Assembly (NCBI GenBank): GCA_030248215.1
Contig: JASANG010002502.1
Location: forward strand, 62,001 to 126,000
DNA from: Enoplolaimus lenunculus
Lineage: Eukaryota; Nematoda; Enoplea; Enoplida; Thoracostomopsidae
Direction of reading: 5' to 3'
Length of the DNA stretch: 64,000 nt
Position 1 is the stretch's first letter; the number at the start of each line of letters is the position of its first letter. This document shows positions 10,901 through 20,905 of the stretch, piece after piece. The position numbers and the translations under genes are program-made. Below the pieces are notes generated by a model. It was not told where the DNA came from and ran no database searches. It saw nothing but the letters and a program-made list of their open reading frames with translations.

Positions 10901-13900
10901 GTAAACTTCTGTTTATAGCGAATGCCAGCTGAACGGTGCAGTGGACGCCAGACAGTCACAATATTGCCTGGGGACGGAATTGGTCCAGAAATGCTTGGCC
11001 ATGTAAAAAGGGTGTTAGAGTACGTTGCTTATAAAAAGTTTGCAGAATTGAAGTAATCTGTTTGTGACATTTTGTGGTTAGTTTAGTTTTCAAACGTTAT
11101 ATGCCAGTTGAATCGTTAATAGTTTGGCAAGGTCACTGGCGTATTTTTATTTTTCTAATCCTGGCCTTTATCCTCCTGCCATTTTTTGTGGAAGGGACGA
11201 TTCTCAGGTTCAATCTAGGGCATTTAGTATGTTATATACTATTGTGCTAACTTTCACCAGCGAATATAAATGCCTCGGTCTCGGTTGACTAGAACAAAAC
11301 CCGTTGTTGTTTGATCTCGCGTGTTGTGAGCAAATTATAGTTTAGTAGTGCACGACGTTTGTTTTATTTTAAGAACAGCTCAAGTGCCAATTGATTTTGA
11401 AGAAGTAGTTTTGAGTACCGAGCAAGGAATTGATAATGAAGACATGGAACACGCGCTGCAGTCTATTGAAAAGAATGGTGTTGCATTGAAAGGTTCCTGC
11501 TGCTAAGCGTTTTGTTTACTATTTTGCTGTATCAACCTTTGAATCACAATTTCATGATAGTTTGCAACGTATTTGAACCTTTTCGTTTGATTACAAAATT
11601 GAAATGCTTAATTTGAGTTTTTCAGTGTAGTATTAAGTAGTTAATGAAAATTAGATATTGCATTAAGCCAGGTCCCATGTCAAGCAGTAGTTAGTACACA
11701 AGGAACTCCTAAAATGCATTTTCATGGTAATTGCAATACATTCTAGTGAAAGTGTTTTTTTTCAATTTAGGTAACATTGAAACCAAAATTGGATCTGCTG
11801 CAAGTCGCTCCCGCAATGTTGAACTACGTGCTCGTCTTGATTTATACGCCAACGTGCTGCGTTGTAAAAGTCACGCTGGTGTGCCTGCGAAATATAATAA
11901 CTTGGATATTGTATTCATCCGTGAAAACACTGAGGGCGAATATTCAGGCATTGAGCATGAGGTTTGTGAACGAGTTGCTGTGTGAAACAAAGTCCGTAGT
12001 GCACACTGCACCTTTGTGCATTATATCAGTCTTAATGCGGCTTTGCAGAAAAATTTTATACGTACTAATTACACGAAAAATGTAATAGAAATTTTCGTTT
12101 TCATAGTAATCTGTTGTGTTTGTCGGAATACTGCTATATGCTTACATGTGAAAATTCTTAGAAGGTTTTTGAGTTATATTATTTTGTTGCTCTTGCATCT
12201 GAATTTTGTAAGCTAAGTTTGTTTTGCAGATCACAACATGGCGTTTTTACCTATAGAATGCTGTAGTACATTCAGTATTTTCTCTTTGAGAAAACTCTCA
12301 TTTATTTTGTTCTTTTGCGCATATAATATTTAAGACACTTTTAAAGTGTATCGCTTGAATACGAAATCTTGGCTGACATGTTTATAATAAAAGCGTGTAT
12401 CTCTAAAATTACTTCAGACACTACCCGGTGTTGTAGAAAGTTTGAAAATTGTAACACGAAAAAATATTACGCGAATTGCTGAATTTGCGTTCTCTTATGC
12501 TGTAAAATACAACCGGAAGAAAGTAACTGCAATTCATAAGGCAAACATAATGTAAGTTGTTTTATGTTTATGCATAATACAAGAAATTCTTACTTCTGGT
12601 TTATTTCGATTCTAGTGTAAAAATATTTTAAACCGGTCAAAATAAGAATTAGTTATAAGTTTACACTTGAATTAACGTTTGTTGAATTGGTTAAGTCGTA
12701 TATGTTGTTGCCGTATATACGTTTTTAGAAACCAATGCATGTTAGTGCGTTTTGATGTTTGAATTATTGTATTGCACTGTGATACCATGGCGGTTCTAAT
12801 GCGGGTATCCGTGGATATATCACTTTGCGATGTGCCTGGTAAAAAATCAATAATTTAAACGTAAAACTTCGCAGTGTAGTCTCCTTTCTTTAATCATTAG
12901 CTGGTATCCCTCCCCTGTTTAAAACGTCCTGGGTCCTCTACTATTTTGATATACATAACACGAAGTGTAAAGCAACCAATCGGGTGTTAGTAACAATCGT
13001 ATTCTAATGATGTTATTGTTCGCAAAAATGTTGAGTGGCTTGGCATTATGTAGGATTTGTCTACACTATGAGAAAAACCTAATAATGTAGCTATGTTTTT
13101 TATTTATAACATATGTGTTTGTAGGAAAATTGGTGACGGTCTTTTTCTACGCGTTTGCGAAGACGTCTCCAAAAGATACCCTGCTATTGAATTCAATAAC
13201 ATGATTATCGATAACGCTAGCATGCAGGTGAGATTGTTCGTCTAAGACCACGTCATAAGACTAGGGAAGTAAAGGTTGATTTGCTATTGCGATCAAAATC
13301 GACCATAGGTTTAGATCATTTTAGGGTTTACGTGAATTTCTGAATGTTCTGAGATTAAAATGGATGAATTGGGAAAAATAGACTCAATGATGTTTATATG
13401 CAATCGAACCTCAATACTAATCATTCTTGTTTATAGTTTACGAAATTCTGTTTTAGCTTGTGGCAAAACCTCACCAGTTCGACATAATGTTGATGCCAAA
13501 TCTGTACGGAAATATTATCAGCAATATTGGATGTGGTCTAGTCGGTGGACCTGGCTTAATAGCGGGGTTGAATATTGGGGATCATCATGCTGTTTTTGAA
13601 ACGGTAAGCCCTCTTGGTTCGAGACTTAATTGCGTAAAAACATTCTTTCTTGAGTTACCAGTTTAGCGGGGTAGTGTGAAATAGACGAAAAAGTCCTGTT
13701 TAGTAGGTGAAAGTAGATGACGAGAAATAAGAACCGCTGAATGGATTTTAGTAAATTTAGGTGTACATTTCAGGGAACACGAAATACTGGCAGATCGCTT
13801 TCTGGTCAGAATGTTGCGAATCCTATGGCGTTTCTCAGCGCCGCTGTTGACATGCTGCATTATCTGAGGTAATATGTTATATAACTTATTGCAATGGATG

Positions 13901-14223
13901 GCTTGTGTCGTTTTGGCAAATTATAGTTTTAATGCGTTTTCCAGCCGAAAACATTATCATAGATAAAATGTGTATATTATCATAGTAGGTTGTTACGTTA
14001 GAACTGTGTAAACATGGTTTCTAATACAAGAATATGCCAATAATATCCCAGTTTGAGGTTCTTTTTCTTCAGGTTAGATAACCACGCTGAACTTATACGT
14101 GAAGCCGCTTCTGACGTTCTTTCGCGTCAGCGGATTCATACTCCTGATATTGGCGGTTCACATACGACGGTCGATTTTATTGATGCCGTGTTGAAATATG
14201 TCGAGTCGAAAAGAAATCAATAA
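1844..14223 (+). CDS. IDH3G: NAD-dependent isocitrate dehydrogenase, gamma subunit (9 exons)
   Basis: Gamma subunit of the mitochondrial IDH3 complex, which oxidises isocitrate to 2-oxoglutarate with NAD in the TCA cycle; in animals gamma is the regulatory partner of catalytic alpha. Exons are 1844-1969, 10919-11019, 11374-11492, 11771-11961, 12418-12551, 13125-13227, 13457-13603, 13774-13868 and 14073-14223. All phases agree and give 388 aa (human about 393), ending TAA TAG. Motifs seen are LPGDGIGPE (58-66), RENTEGEYS (166-174), HKANIM (219-224), MPNLYGN (271-277), [13 protein letters not shown] and HTPDIGG. The stretch RMPAER...VTILPGDG and the C-terminal HTPDIGG resemble gamma more than beta. 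All introns are GT-AG. Exon 3's donor (AAAG|GTTCCT) and exon 4's donor (GAG|GTTTGT) are weak. Exon 1 is inferred from phase and presequence; exons 2-9 are firm. Confidence 0.93.
2835..3050 (+). repeat. MITE fragment, family B (GCAAAGCGGAACTGG ends)
   Basis: The fragment carries tandem GATTCCGGTATAAATTTGC units and ends CCAGTTCCGCTTTGCATCCTG-like. That terminus is the reverse complement of the CAGGGTGCAAAGCGG start seen at 5532. It shares its internal sequence with copies at 3137-3583, 8930-9108, 56160-56400 and 57540-57802. The CAGGG-type terminus suggests hAT-derived non-autonomous elements, but no target duplication was found for this copy. Confidence 0.55.
3137..3583 (+). repeat. MITE copy, family B
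   Basis: The element runs from CAGGTTGCAGCCGGA to CGCAACGCATCCTG, imperfect inverted ends. Its interior has AATTCCGATT pentamer-like repeats and the family signature CGCCAATTTGTTCATGCG, also present at 8945, 56229 and 57604. A short internal duplication (AAATACAAATTATCCGT twice, 3444-3480) is specific to this copy. Confidence 0.6.
3584..4883. other. Non-coding stretch, nothing recognised
   Basis: AT-rich intronic sequence. No coding similarity or clear repeat was seen on either strand. Confidence 0.5.
5106..5460 (+). repeat. GGTTACA minisatellite
   Basis: This is a degenerate tandem array of 12-18 bp units of the type GGTTACACATGTGGTTACAC. Several frames stay open across it and would encode VTP/GYT-like repeats, but this follows from the repeat itself. 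It sits just inside the left inverted arm of the 4884-8532 segment. Confidence 0.85.
5532..5720 (+). repeat. MITE fragment, family B with family-A-like middle
   Basis: It begins CAGGGTGCAAAGCGGAACTGG-like, the terminal sequence of family B, and continues into CCGGTTCCGGTA repeats like the hAT-type family A. Only one end is visible. Confidence 0.5.
5950..6018 (-). ncRNA. Hammerhead-ribozyme-like sequence
   Basis: Read on the - strand, the conserved hammerhead core is present in order. A 5' stem III strand AACGT is followed by the cleavage triplet GTA, then a stem I hairpin (CTATTCC pairing with GGAGTAG around a short loop), then CTGATGA, a stem II region and GAAAC, closed by the 3' stem III strand ACGTT. 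Stem III pairs perfectly over 5 bp. Stem II (GTGCTCTT / AAGGAC around GGC) closes only with two bulged bases, and the base of stem I pairs poorly, so activity is uncertain. Type I hammerheads of this size with a short stem III are known from Penelope-like elements and retrozymes in animal genomes. The link to the surrounding inverted-repeat segment is inference. Confidence 0.7.
7012..7875 (+). pseudogene. Decayed coding remnants, one with a RING/Slx1-like zinc cluster
   Basis: Two short open stretches lie inside the inverted-repeat segment. The first (about 7012-7227) would read [20 protein letters not shown] and onward; it is not recognised. The second (about 7675-7870) has a cysteine/histidine pattern CVVC-x(11)-C-x5-C-x4-HMTC, then ETWL and, after an in-frame TAA, CSVC. 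This spacing is like the C-terminal RING/treble-clef module of Slx1-type proteins and somewhat like RING-CH fingers. An adjacent frame begins [15 protein letters not shown] at 7575. The stop and the frame change indicate a dead gene, perhaps former transposon cargo. The family call is weak. Confidence 0.35.
8930..9108 (+). repeat. MITE fragment, family B
   Basis: It shares the family-B signature (CGCCAATTTGTTCATGC, AAATTATCCGTA, CAGTTCCGCTTTGCACCCTG) with 3137-3583 and 57540-57802. Only the right end is preserved. Confidence 0.6.
9825..10000 (+). repeat. Dispersed repeat related to 55480-55963
   Basis: GGTCTCGGTCAAAAATGG..., ATCAATTTTTAATCGTC and AGTTTTGGATATTTTTTAT match the two adjacent copies near 55.5-55.9 kb with moderate divergence. 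The repeat type is not recognised. Confidence 0.5.
10080..10215 (+). repeat. Repeat with GAATCCGAACC units
   Basis: Tandem AACCGAATCCGAACCGCAAATTTTTGCC-like units follow the leader CATATTGCGGAGCATTGTTGGAT. A second copy lies at 58125-58240, with the same leader and the same end CCTTTGTTG. Confidence 0.6.
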
Positions 14224-14461
14224 TAGTCATGCTACAGCATTCAGTAGCTGCACTATAATCCTGTATATTAATGCGCTTGGGTTTGATTTTTAACTCAAGC
14301 ATTGCTTGCCGAGCGTGTGTGTACATGCTCATTCACTTTCATGCACGGTGACGTCATGTGTGATAGTATATTAGAACGAAGTGATTTGATGCTAGTTGTA
14401 CTTTGCTTTTCAGTCTGCATATTCCGTTAGTTTTCTAGTTTTATATTATGTATGTAGATTG

Positions 14462-14809
14462 CAGGATACAACTGGAGGTCTACCTCCGTCTCCGGCAAAA
14501 AATCGGCCTCCGGCTCCGGTAGAATTTTTGTCGGAGGTTCCGACAATTTCGGTAGAACAATTTTTGCAGAATATGCAAAATTTATCTGCTTAGTGTTTCT
14601 CTTTCCTTTTGTCACAATTTTCAGAAAAGGATTTCCGAAATTGGCCAGAAAATTAACGTAAAACCAAACAACTTAACAACATATTGCAGATATTGGCTGA
14701 AATTAACTAATTAATCATCTTTTTTACTAAATAATTTCGCCTCACCTTCGGATCCGGCAAGCTTCGTTGACCTCCGGCTCCGGTATTTTTCACCTCCGGT
14801 TGCACTCTG
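14462..14809 (+). mobile_element. hAT-type MITE, family A
   Basis: The terminal inverted repeats are CAGGATACAACTGGAGG and CCTCCGGTTGCACTCTG. The flanking octamers GTAGATTG (14454-14461) and ACAGATTG (14810-14817) agree at 6 of 8 bases, consistent with an aged 8 bp hAT target duplication. Subterminal regions carry repeated CCTCCGGCTCCGG blocks in opposite orientation at the two ends. There is no coding capacity. It lies 240 bp downstream of the IDH3G stop. Confidence 0.8.
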
Positions 14810-14817
14810 ACAGATTG

Positions 14818-15437
14818 TCACTACATGCATCAATTAGTGTCATATATTATTGTAATTTTGAATTAAATAAATAGCTGTCTTGGATGGCACTGAGCGATTT
14901 TACGGTTGATATGGAGTTAGCTTGTTTGGACATAAAATGCGACTCTGTGCTTACTGTTGTTTTTAACATTGTCATTGGTTCGTTACTATACATCATGTTA
15001 TGCGAATTGATTTGTATTTTGTAGAATTTCAAACTATAGGACGAATATAATAATTTTGCTGGTTTTCCAGTTGGCAATAGAGGGTATAACTCGCTTAAAC
15101 TGTTATAAAATTAAAGAAATAGCTTCTTTGACGAACAAGTATGGAAACTGGCGCGAAGATTTGAGGAGCAATAGTTTTAATACTGCCTAGGGATCGTGCA
15201 CGAAAGAAAACGCATTTCGTGTTTTAAAAGAGCAGCTTTGAAAACGTTCTCGTGCCATGGAGTAATATAAATGAACGGGTGGAATAGGTAAGCGTTATAT
15301 AAATGGTAGATCTCCAGTGAAAAAACTTTGGCCTTGTTCGTAAAATCGTTAACAGTTTTGAGAACATATTGTCCGGATTTCTTAAAAATGTAAACCTAGA
15401 ACCAAATTTTTGTTAACGCTTTGAGATTTCTGGTAAG
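14818..15437. other. Non-coding stretch downstream of IDH3G
   Basis: AT-rich intergenic DNA between two family-A MITEs. An AATAAA occurs at about 14866. No gene was seen. Confidence 0.45.
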
Positions 15438-15621
15438 CAGGGCGCAACTGGAATTATAAAATATCGAAACCGGAATGCTAAAAAATGATGGAACCGAAAA
15501 ACAAAAAATACTACAACAAATTAAACATTGTTTAAACTAATATTTCGCGGCACCTCCGGCTCCGGCAAGTTCTGTTGGCCTCCGGCTCATGTATTTTTCG
15601 CCTCTGGTTGTACTTACCCTG
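15438..15621 (+). mobile_element. hAT-type MITE, family A, short copy
   Basis: The element begins CAGGGCGCAACTGGAATT and ends CCTCTGGTTGTACTTACCCTG-like. The right half keeps the CACCTCCGGCTCCGG block. The left block is of the AACCGGAATG type, so the ends have diverged or two copies are joined. The flanking octamers do not match. Confidence 0.6.
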
Positions 15622-15885
15622 TTATCTGTGTGAACCTACAATTGTCCGCGCACAAAGAAGAAGACCCATGAACACATTTTATGAACGGAGCTTTGAAAAC
15701 TTATAGGTTTGTCCAGTCGATCTGAGCAAAGGATAGTCCCATACGGTAGTATTAAATAGCATGTCGGATAACACACCTTGAATTGTTACTAACTTTTGAT
15801 CCAAATTAAACATACAGAATCGCGGCTTCCATTTCAAAACAGAGAAATGATCATGCGTTTGAGTTTCTAATTATATGACATATAC

Positions 15886-15960
15886 TGTGTTGACCCGAAT
15901 AAGAGGGGGAAGGGTAATAAGCGAAACCACAAATTGAGTTATCAATTGTCATATACCTAC
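15886..15960 (+). repeat. Left-end fragment of the GACCCGAATAAGAG MITE family
   Basis: ACTGTGTTGACCCGAATAAG and the following GGGTAATAAG match the left end of the element at 19543-19985. The right end was not found. Confidence 0.5.
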
Positions 15961-16426
15961 AACAAAATTGTGACATTTCGATACGTGTGTGGCAGCATTT
16001 ATACCGTATTGTGCACTTTCGGTGCGGATTGGCACAACCACCTGTTTTATTACCCAAAAACCTTTTCATTAAACATAAAAAATGTTTCATTTTATACTTA
16101 AAAATCGAAAATTTTCCATAAGTAGCTGTGGTCAGATTAATTGCATCACAGAACATTGCGTTCTACGCCTGCTTACCCCATCTAGGTTATGGTAAAATTT
16201 TGTTAAACGCGAATCACTAAAAGCTTATATACTATTTGTATAAACGCTAAACGCAGAGATGACTGCTTAACTCGGATACTAAAACGCGGACGACGCTGCG
16301 CATTCGACCCGCACACTATGGAGTAGCGTAGACCAACGGCAGTACATCCTGCCGTTACACATAACGTACGCATAGTTGCATCATATTTTGCGTACATAAG
16401 ATTCATTATCGATTTTTGGTGTAAAG

Positions 16427-18119
16427 TTAATGGTTATGCTTGACATGGTCGTGATTATTCGCGTTTGGATAATGTTTATAATGTAACAGTTGATCAGTTT
16501 GAAATTCATGTCGGTCCGGATTGTAAAATATAGGATTTGCGTAGCCGTTATAAAGAACTCGCTCGTGCGGAGGAGCCGGATTGAAATTCCTGTGAAGAGC
16601 ACGCTCGTACGATAACGGATTGAATCGTGATCTGGCTTGATGTCGGTTCATGTAACCAAATACAGCGTGCAGATATCTTTCGTACTGTTCGTCAACCATA
16701 CGTTGCGTAACCCCGTGGTTTCTGAGTGCAACCCTAAACGTTCGGTCAGTGAATGGTAGTTGAGCAGCAGTAATTCGGCCGTTATCGCCATAAAAATAAC
16801 TCCCAAGATTTCTGTGAATCCGACCTTGGACTGAATCTTCGATTTGATGCAACAATTCTTGTTGATCAAGTCGCAAGTGTTCCGCAAACGGTCGAAGCAG
16901 TCGATTTGGGTCAAACCGTCTTGGATCAGTTATTTCAATTTCAAGCTGATGTCTGTTGGCGTAGCGGTAGTTTTGTTCAGCGAATTTAGCAATCGCCGGA
17001 TCAAGTACAACAAACACTTGTTCGATAGCAGCGTCCGGATCAGGTGCATTTGGTGAATTTACTAGTCCGAGCGTAGCTAATTCATGAAGCAAGTACTCGA
17101 ATGGTGTTTTGAATGGTTGCGAATACCCCACATGCTGATGTTCAGCGTGTGAAGTATGAGGATGAGAGGCCTTGTGTCCATGGTATGCGGGCATATGGCG
17201 CTCGTATGGACTACCTATTGGTACATATCGTCCAGTTGGTTTATATTTATATCCTTCAGTTATGAGCATATCATAATAAGATTTTACATTCTTAGGATTA
17301 GCATGCAATGGAAAATTGTTATAGTAAGCATCCCATTGTTTTTCATAATTATCAAATATTCTATTTAAATTGTATTCATAGTGTGGATTAACATTGCTCG
17401 ACTTATGTTCTGGTTTGTTGTTATACTTAGTAGCCCGATGGTTGTTGTTGAAAGCAAATGACGTGTGGTTTACATAGTTGCCATTGCCGCGAGCTTTTCC
17501 AGTTTCTCGTTTTTGTCTTGGAAAAATGCCCGTACTGCTCTGTAGTGATTTGAGATGATGAAGTTGGCTTATATCATATTCAAATTGTGGCTAAAAATAT
17601 ATTAATAAAAGTTGAGTGTTTTATAATAGTATACAAGTTCATTGTGCGTGCGCTGTTCCTTGAGCGAATCTGAGTAGCCCAGAGATCTACAGAAGTGTGG
17701 AGTGTGAATGGAAATCATCATATACAAAAGTGCTCAACTCAAATATTGTTAATTTTTTGTTGTGAACTGGAATTTTACTCAGGCAGGCGGAGTACGTTGT
17801 TTCATTTGACGCGTGGGGTGGCTTGATGAAATGGCTCGGGGGGCGGGATTGGCCATTATACGCTGCTCTATTTCCGTCTCTGAAACCATTTAGCAGATTT
17901 CGCCAACAAGAACGTGGATCAATGTATTAATTATCGCATACATTTCGAATTTTAAAATTATTTGCATGAAAACTGTTAAATATTGGTACCATTCGCTAAA
18001 ATTCAGAAGTACTTTTGCTTGCAATATAACCTCACCTTTGTATGCTCATCTTTATTAACACTCAAACGCCAAGACACCGGTTGTGTATAGATTGAAGAAG
18101 TCATAAGCAACACCGCCAT
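16427..18119 (-). CDS. Histidine-rich secreted-type protein, family not recognised
   Basis: There are two visible exons on the - strand, 18119-18036 (acceptor before 18137) and 17590-16427, joined in phase 0 for 415 aa ending ...DHVKHNH and TAA. The start MAVLLMTSSIYTQPVSW is hydrophobic. The in-frame sequence just upstream in the same exon (ILLNSV) would lengthen it, so the true start may lie in an earlier exon. A furin-like RQKR occurs at residues 53-56. Residues 57-120 are Asn-, His- and Tyr-rich. A cluster of eight His follows RYVPIGSPYER. A more regular, probably folded region (about 190-365) contains FEYLLHELATLGL and FTDRTFRVALRNHG. The splice signals are good (CTATTTTCAG acceptor, AAAG|GTGAGG donor). 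It is probably a secreted, processed, possibly metal-binding or matrix protein. The function is unknown. Confidence 0.72.
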
Positions 18120-18137
18120 GACTGAGTTTAGTAGTAT

Positions 18138-19540
18138 CTGAAAATAGGTGAAGTATATCTCGACTTCATTTAAAGGTCGCTTAGCTTTAACGGTTTGTTT
18201 TTCCAAAACTTTCAAGCAATTTGTTTTTTAACTCCTCAGCCATCAGGTTGTATCAAACAAATACAGGCAAATGTGTCTATTTCTTAACCTTGTGAAAAAC
18301 TAGATAACTGACAGGTTACTTAAAATTATATATGCATAATTGCTGGAGACAGATAACGCTTCTCACGAAACTTACGTTTATTGAACATTTTTGGTTAAAC
18401 ATAGCACTGTGCAGGACACCATAAAAGTGTATATCAGTTACCGAGAAGTTAAAGACAAACTACCGCAAATAGTTTGAAATATACAGTATATTTGCCGATG
18501 GAACTGCTTTGTCAACGAGCATGGTATAAGGAACAAAATTTTATAGCGTTAATATACAGTTTTATTTATAACTGCTTCGGATTCGATGCAGTTCTGAAAC
18601 ATATTAAACAAGAAACACTGCTGTGCATTTGCACTTTTTCGATTTTATGTTTGCATTTGTATTTTGAGTGGCATCTCACGACCTCTGCGAATAATTCGTG
18701 CCCCCTCGTTTTATTTCAAATTCTTATACCTGGTGAGTTTTCACCAGGAGCAAAACCAGACAATTATTATATTTAATAGTCGATACCTCAACCAAAATAC
18801 AGTGGACTAAATGCCGTCCGATTTGAAGCATTTTTTCATTTTAATAGATTTTACAACTTTTCTGCTCGTTACGAAGTGAGGGGTTTGATGAGCACAAAAT
18901 GAACCATCATCCTTGTTAAAATTCGCAAGTTTAACGTCATAATTAGTTTTGTTTCACCTGTATCGCTCTGCTTTCGACTTCGTCAAAACTTGCTCACCTC
19001 TGTGTCGTGCTCGGGTTTTTGGCCTCCGGTGGTAACCTGCTATACTTCAATGTTAACGGTATTGAAATTTGAACTCCTTTGCATTACGTTTAAGACAGCC
19101 CGACTAAAAACTGACAGTAACCTTCAGCGCGTTGGTCACTTGGTAAACTTTCAATATAATCCACTAACTGAAAGTTAAATATATATTGACGAATCTTTAA
19201 AATCCATATTTTTCAACAAGAAATAGGTGTCAGATATATACATCAAATCTACACATCGAATGCAGTGAGCTACATCACTGAGCTTAAAACTGATGAAAAC
19301 AGATTGTGTAAAGGAACTATGTCTGCAAAATTTTGAATCTGATAATGCACATATCATGGTGTAACCGTACATATATTAGTTTCCGTTTCCGAATCTTAAA
19401 AATTTCGGTGTAACTCGGGCGCGTAGCCAAGGGGGGCAGAGGGCTCAGCTCCCCCCTGGAACAATTTTGCCACCACCTAGAACATCCAATTTTTATGAAT
19501 GGTTTGTTTCCAAAGTTACTAATAAAGAGTTTTTGCAACG
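18138..19540. other. Non-coding stretch, nothing firm
   Basis: Upstream of the - strand histidine-rich gene, and should contain its promoter and any earlier exon, but neither could be identified. A C- and G-run segment (GCCAAGGGGGGCAG...CAGCTCCCCCCTGG) lies at 19425-19460. Open frames in 18474-18776 show no recognisable similarity. Confidence 0.45.
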
Positions 19541-19542
19541 TA

Positions 19543-19985
19543 CTGTAGGGACCCGAATAAGAGGAGGGGGTAATGAGAGGGGGTCCCCATTTTGAGTCCC
19601 AATCAATAGGAGTCTGTATCCCTAATAGGAGTCCGTAAGCGGATAGAGTCACTAAACCCTAATTAGAGTGCATAAATGTTAATTATCTTTATTGTAGCGC
19701 ATAAATGACACCAGGACCAAATAAAACTGGAGTTCGAAACTTTAAAGCTTACTAAAGTTTTGAAAGTAACATTCCAAAGCATAACCTTGCATTATCGCCC
19801 AAGCTTTTTGATGTAAGGCAAAAAACGTTTAATTCAACGGATTGTTGCAATACCGGATATATCAGTGACGAAGGGTGGCGGAGGGTGGGCTGGAAATAAA
19901 TAAATGTCTGTAACCGAATAACAGGGGCTAACCTCTGGAGAGGCCGCCTAAATATCAGACCCCGCTCTTATTCGGGTCACTACAG
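19543..19985 (+). mobile_element. TA-flanked MITE (Tc1/mariner-like), 443 bp
   Basis: The terminal inverted repeats CTGTAG(G)GACCCGAATAAGAG and CTCTTATTCGGGTC(A)CTACAG are nearly perfect over 22 bp. The element is bounded by TA on both sides (19541-19542 and 19986-19987), the target preference of Tc1/mariner transposons. The interior is non-coding and GGGGG-rich near both ends. Confidence 0.85.
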
Positions 19986-20021
19986 TAAATCGAGTGACTA
20001 TATCTATACACCAGGGTGCAA

Positions 20022-20385
20022 CCGGGGGTGAAAAATGCCGGAACCGGAAGTCACTGAAACTTGCAAAGCCGGAGCCGGAGCCGCAGGTGAGGCGAAACTA
20101 GCTTGTAAAAATGATGGTTAATTAGTTAATTATAACCAATATCTGCAATATTGTGAAGTTGTTTGGTTTTACGCTAATTTTTTGTGAAATTTCGGAAATT
20201 CTTTCCTGAAAATTGGATTAACAAAAGTAAAATGAAACGCGCTAAACAGATAAATTTTGCAAAATAATGCAAAAATTTACTACCGAAATTGCCGGAACCT
20301 CCGGTAAAAATTCTACCGGAGCCAGAGCCGGAGGCCGATTTTCTTCCGGAGCCGGAGCAGGATGCAGAACTCCAGTTGTACCCTG
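20022..20385 (+). mobile_element. hAT-type MITE, family A, with perfect 8 bp duplication
   Basis: The element begins CAGGGTGCAACCGGGGG and ends CTCCAGTTGTACCCTG. It is flanked by the perfect octamer CTATACAC (20014-20021 and 20386-20393). The 8 bp duplication and CAGGG terminus are the hallmark of hAT elements. Subterminal GCCGGAGCCGGAG repeats occur at both ends in opposite orientation. The copy is 364 bp and non-coding, and appears the youngest of the family in this window. Confidence 0.92.
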
Positions 20386-20734
20386 CTATACACTGTAAAA
20401 TTACAAAATTGTATTTAACACAGAAGAAAAAAATAAAGCCGGGAAGTGCGTAAAGGAATTTTGCGCGGGTACAGCCGTGAGTAAAAAATAAAATTTTCGC
20501 GTGTAAAGCGCTGCGCGGGTAAAAAATCTTTACCCACTTACACCTCTGATTGAAAGTCTGGATTCAGGTTTTCAACTGCGTCGAAAGCAAGATAATAAAC
20601 AAGAGACCATGCATTTAAGACATAACATATAGTTTTAAAAGTAACTATTTGGGCCACAAGATTAATTGTTGAAGTCATGATATGTTGAGTTAGGTTTTGG
20701 AAACATTTTCAGAGCACTGTAAGCATTTAAGACA

Positions 20735-20905
20735 TGCTTGTTCGGGTACATATGCAATATATGCATGCAACACACATTGCGTGGTATATATGCTTGCTGG
20801 CAGCATACGGTAGACACATGCAAGGGACGAAAAAAGTAGTTGTCGGCTTTTTCTGCTGCATATTTACAAAAGACTGAAGTCTTGGTCCTTACTTAGACAG
20901 ACAAG
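20735..20905 (+). repeat. SINE-like repeat head fragment
   Basis: It shares GACATGCTTGTTC..., CATATGCAATATATGCA, GCTTGCTGGCAGCATACGG and the tail AAAAGACTGAAGTC with the copies at 131-345, 34165-34560 and 53400-53600. The tRNA-like boxes are deleted in this copy. Confidence 0.6.

Larger units (their letters stand above)
1970..10918 (+). other. IDH3G: IDH3G intron 1, about 8.95 kb, filled with repeats
   Basis: The intron starts GTATGT and ends TTTATAG. It holds MITE copies (2835-3583, 8930-9108), the inverted-repeat segment 4884-8532, and smaller repeats near 9825-10000 and 10080-10215. The other IDH3G introns are 0.2-0.6 kb, so this one has probably grown by transposon insertion. The intervals 2000-2830, 8533-8930, 9110-9825 and 10220-10918 show no recognisable feature. 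A segment at 9250-9380 is rich in CCGGGGG and GGGGGG runs. Confidence 0.7.

Noticed and set aside
18474-18776. 100-residue open frame on the + strand
   Set aside because: No recognisable similarity, no splice context, and AT-rich composition like its surroundings.
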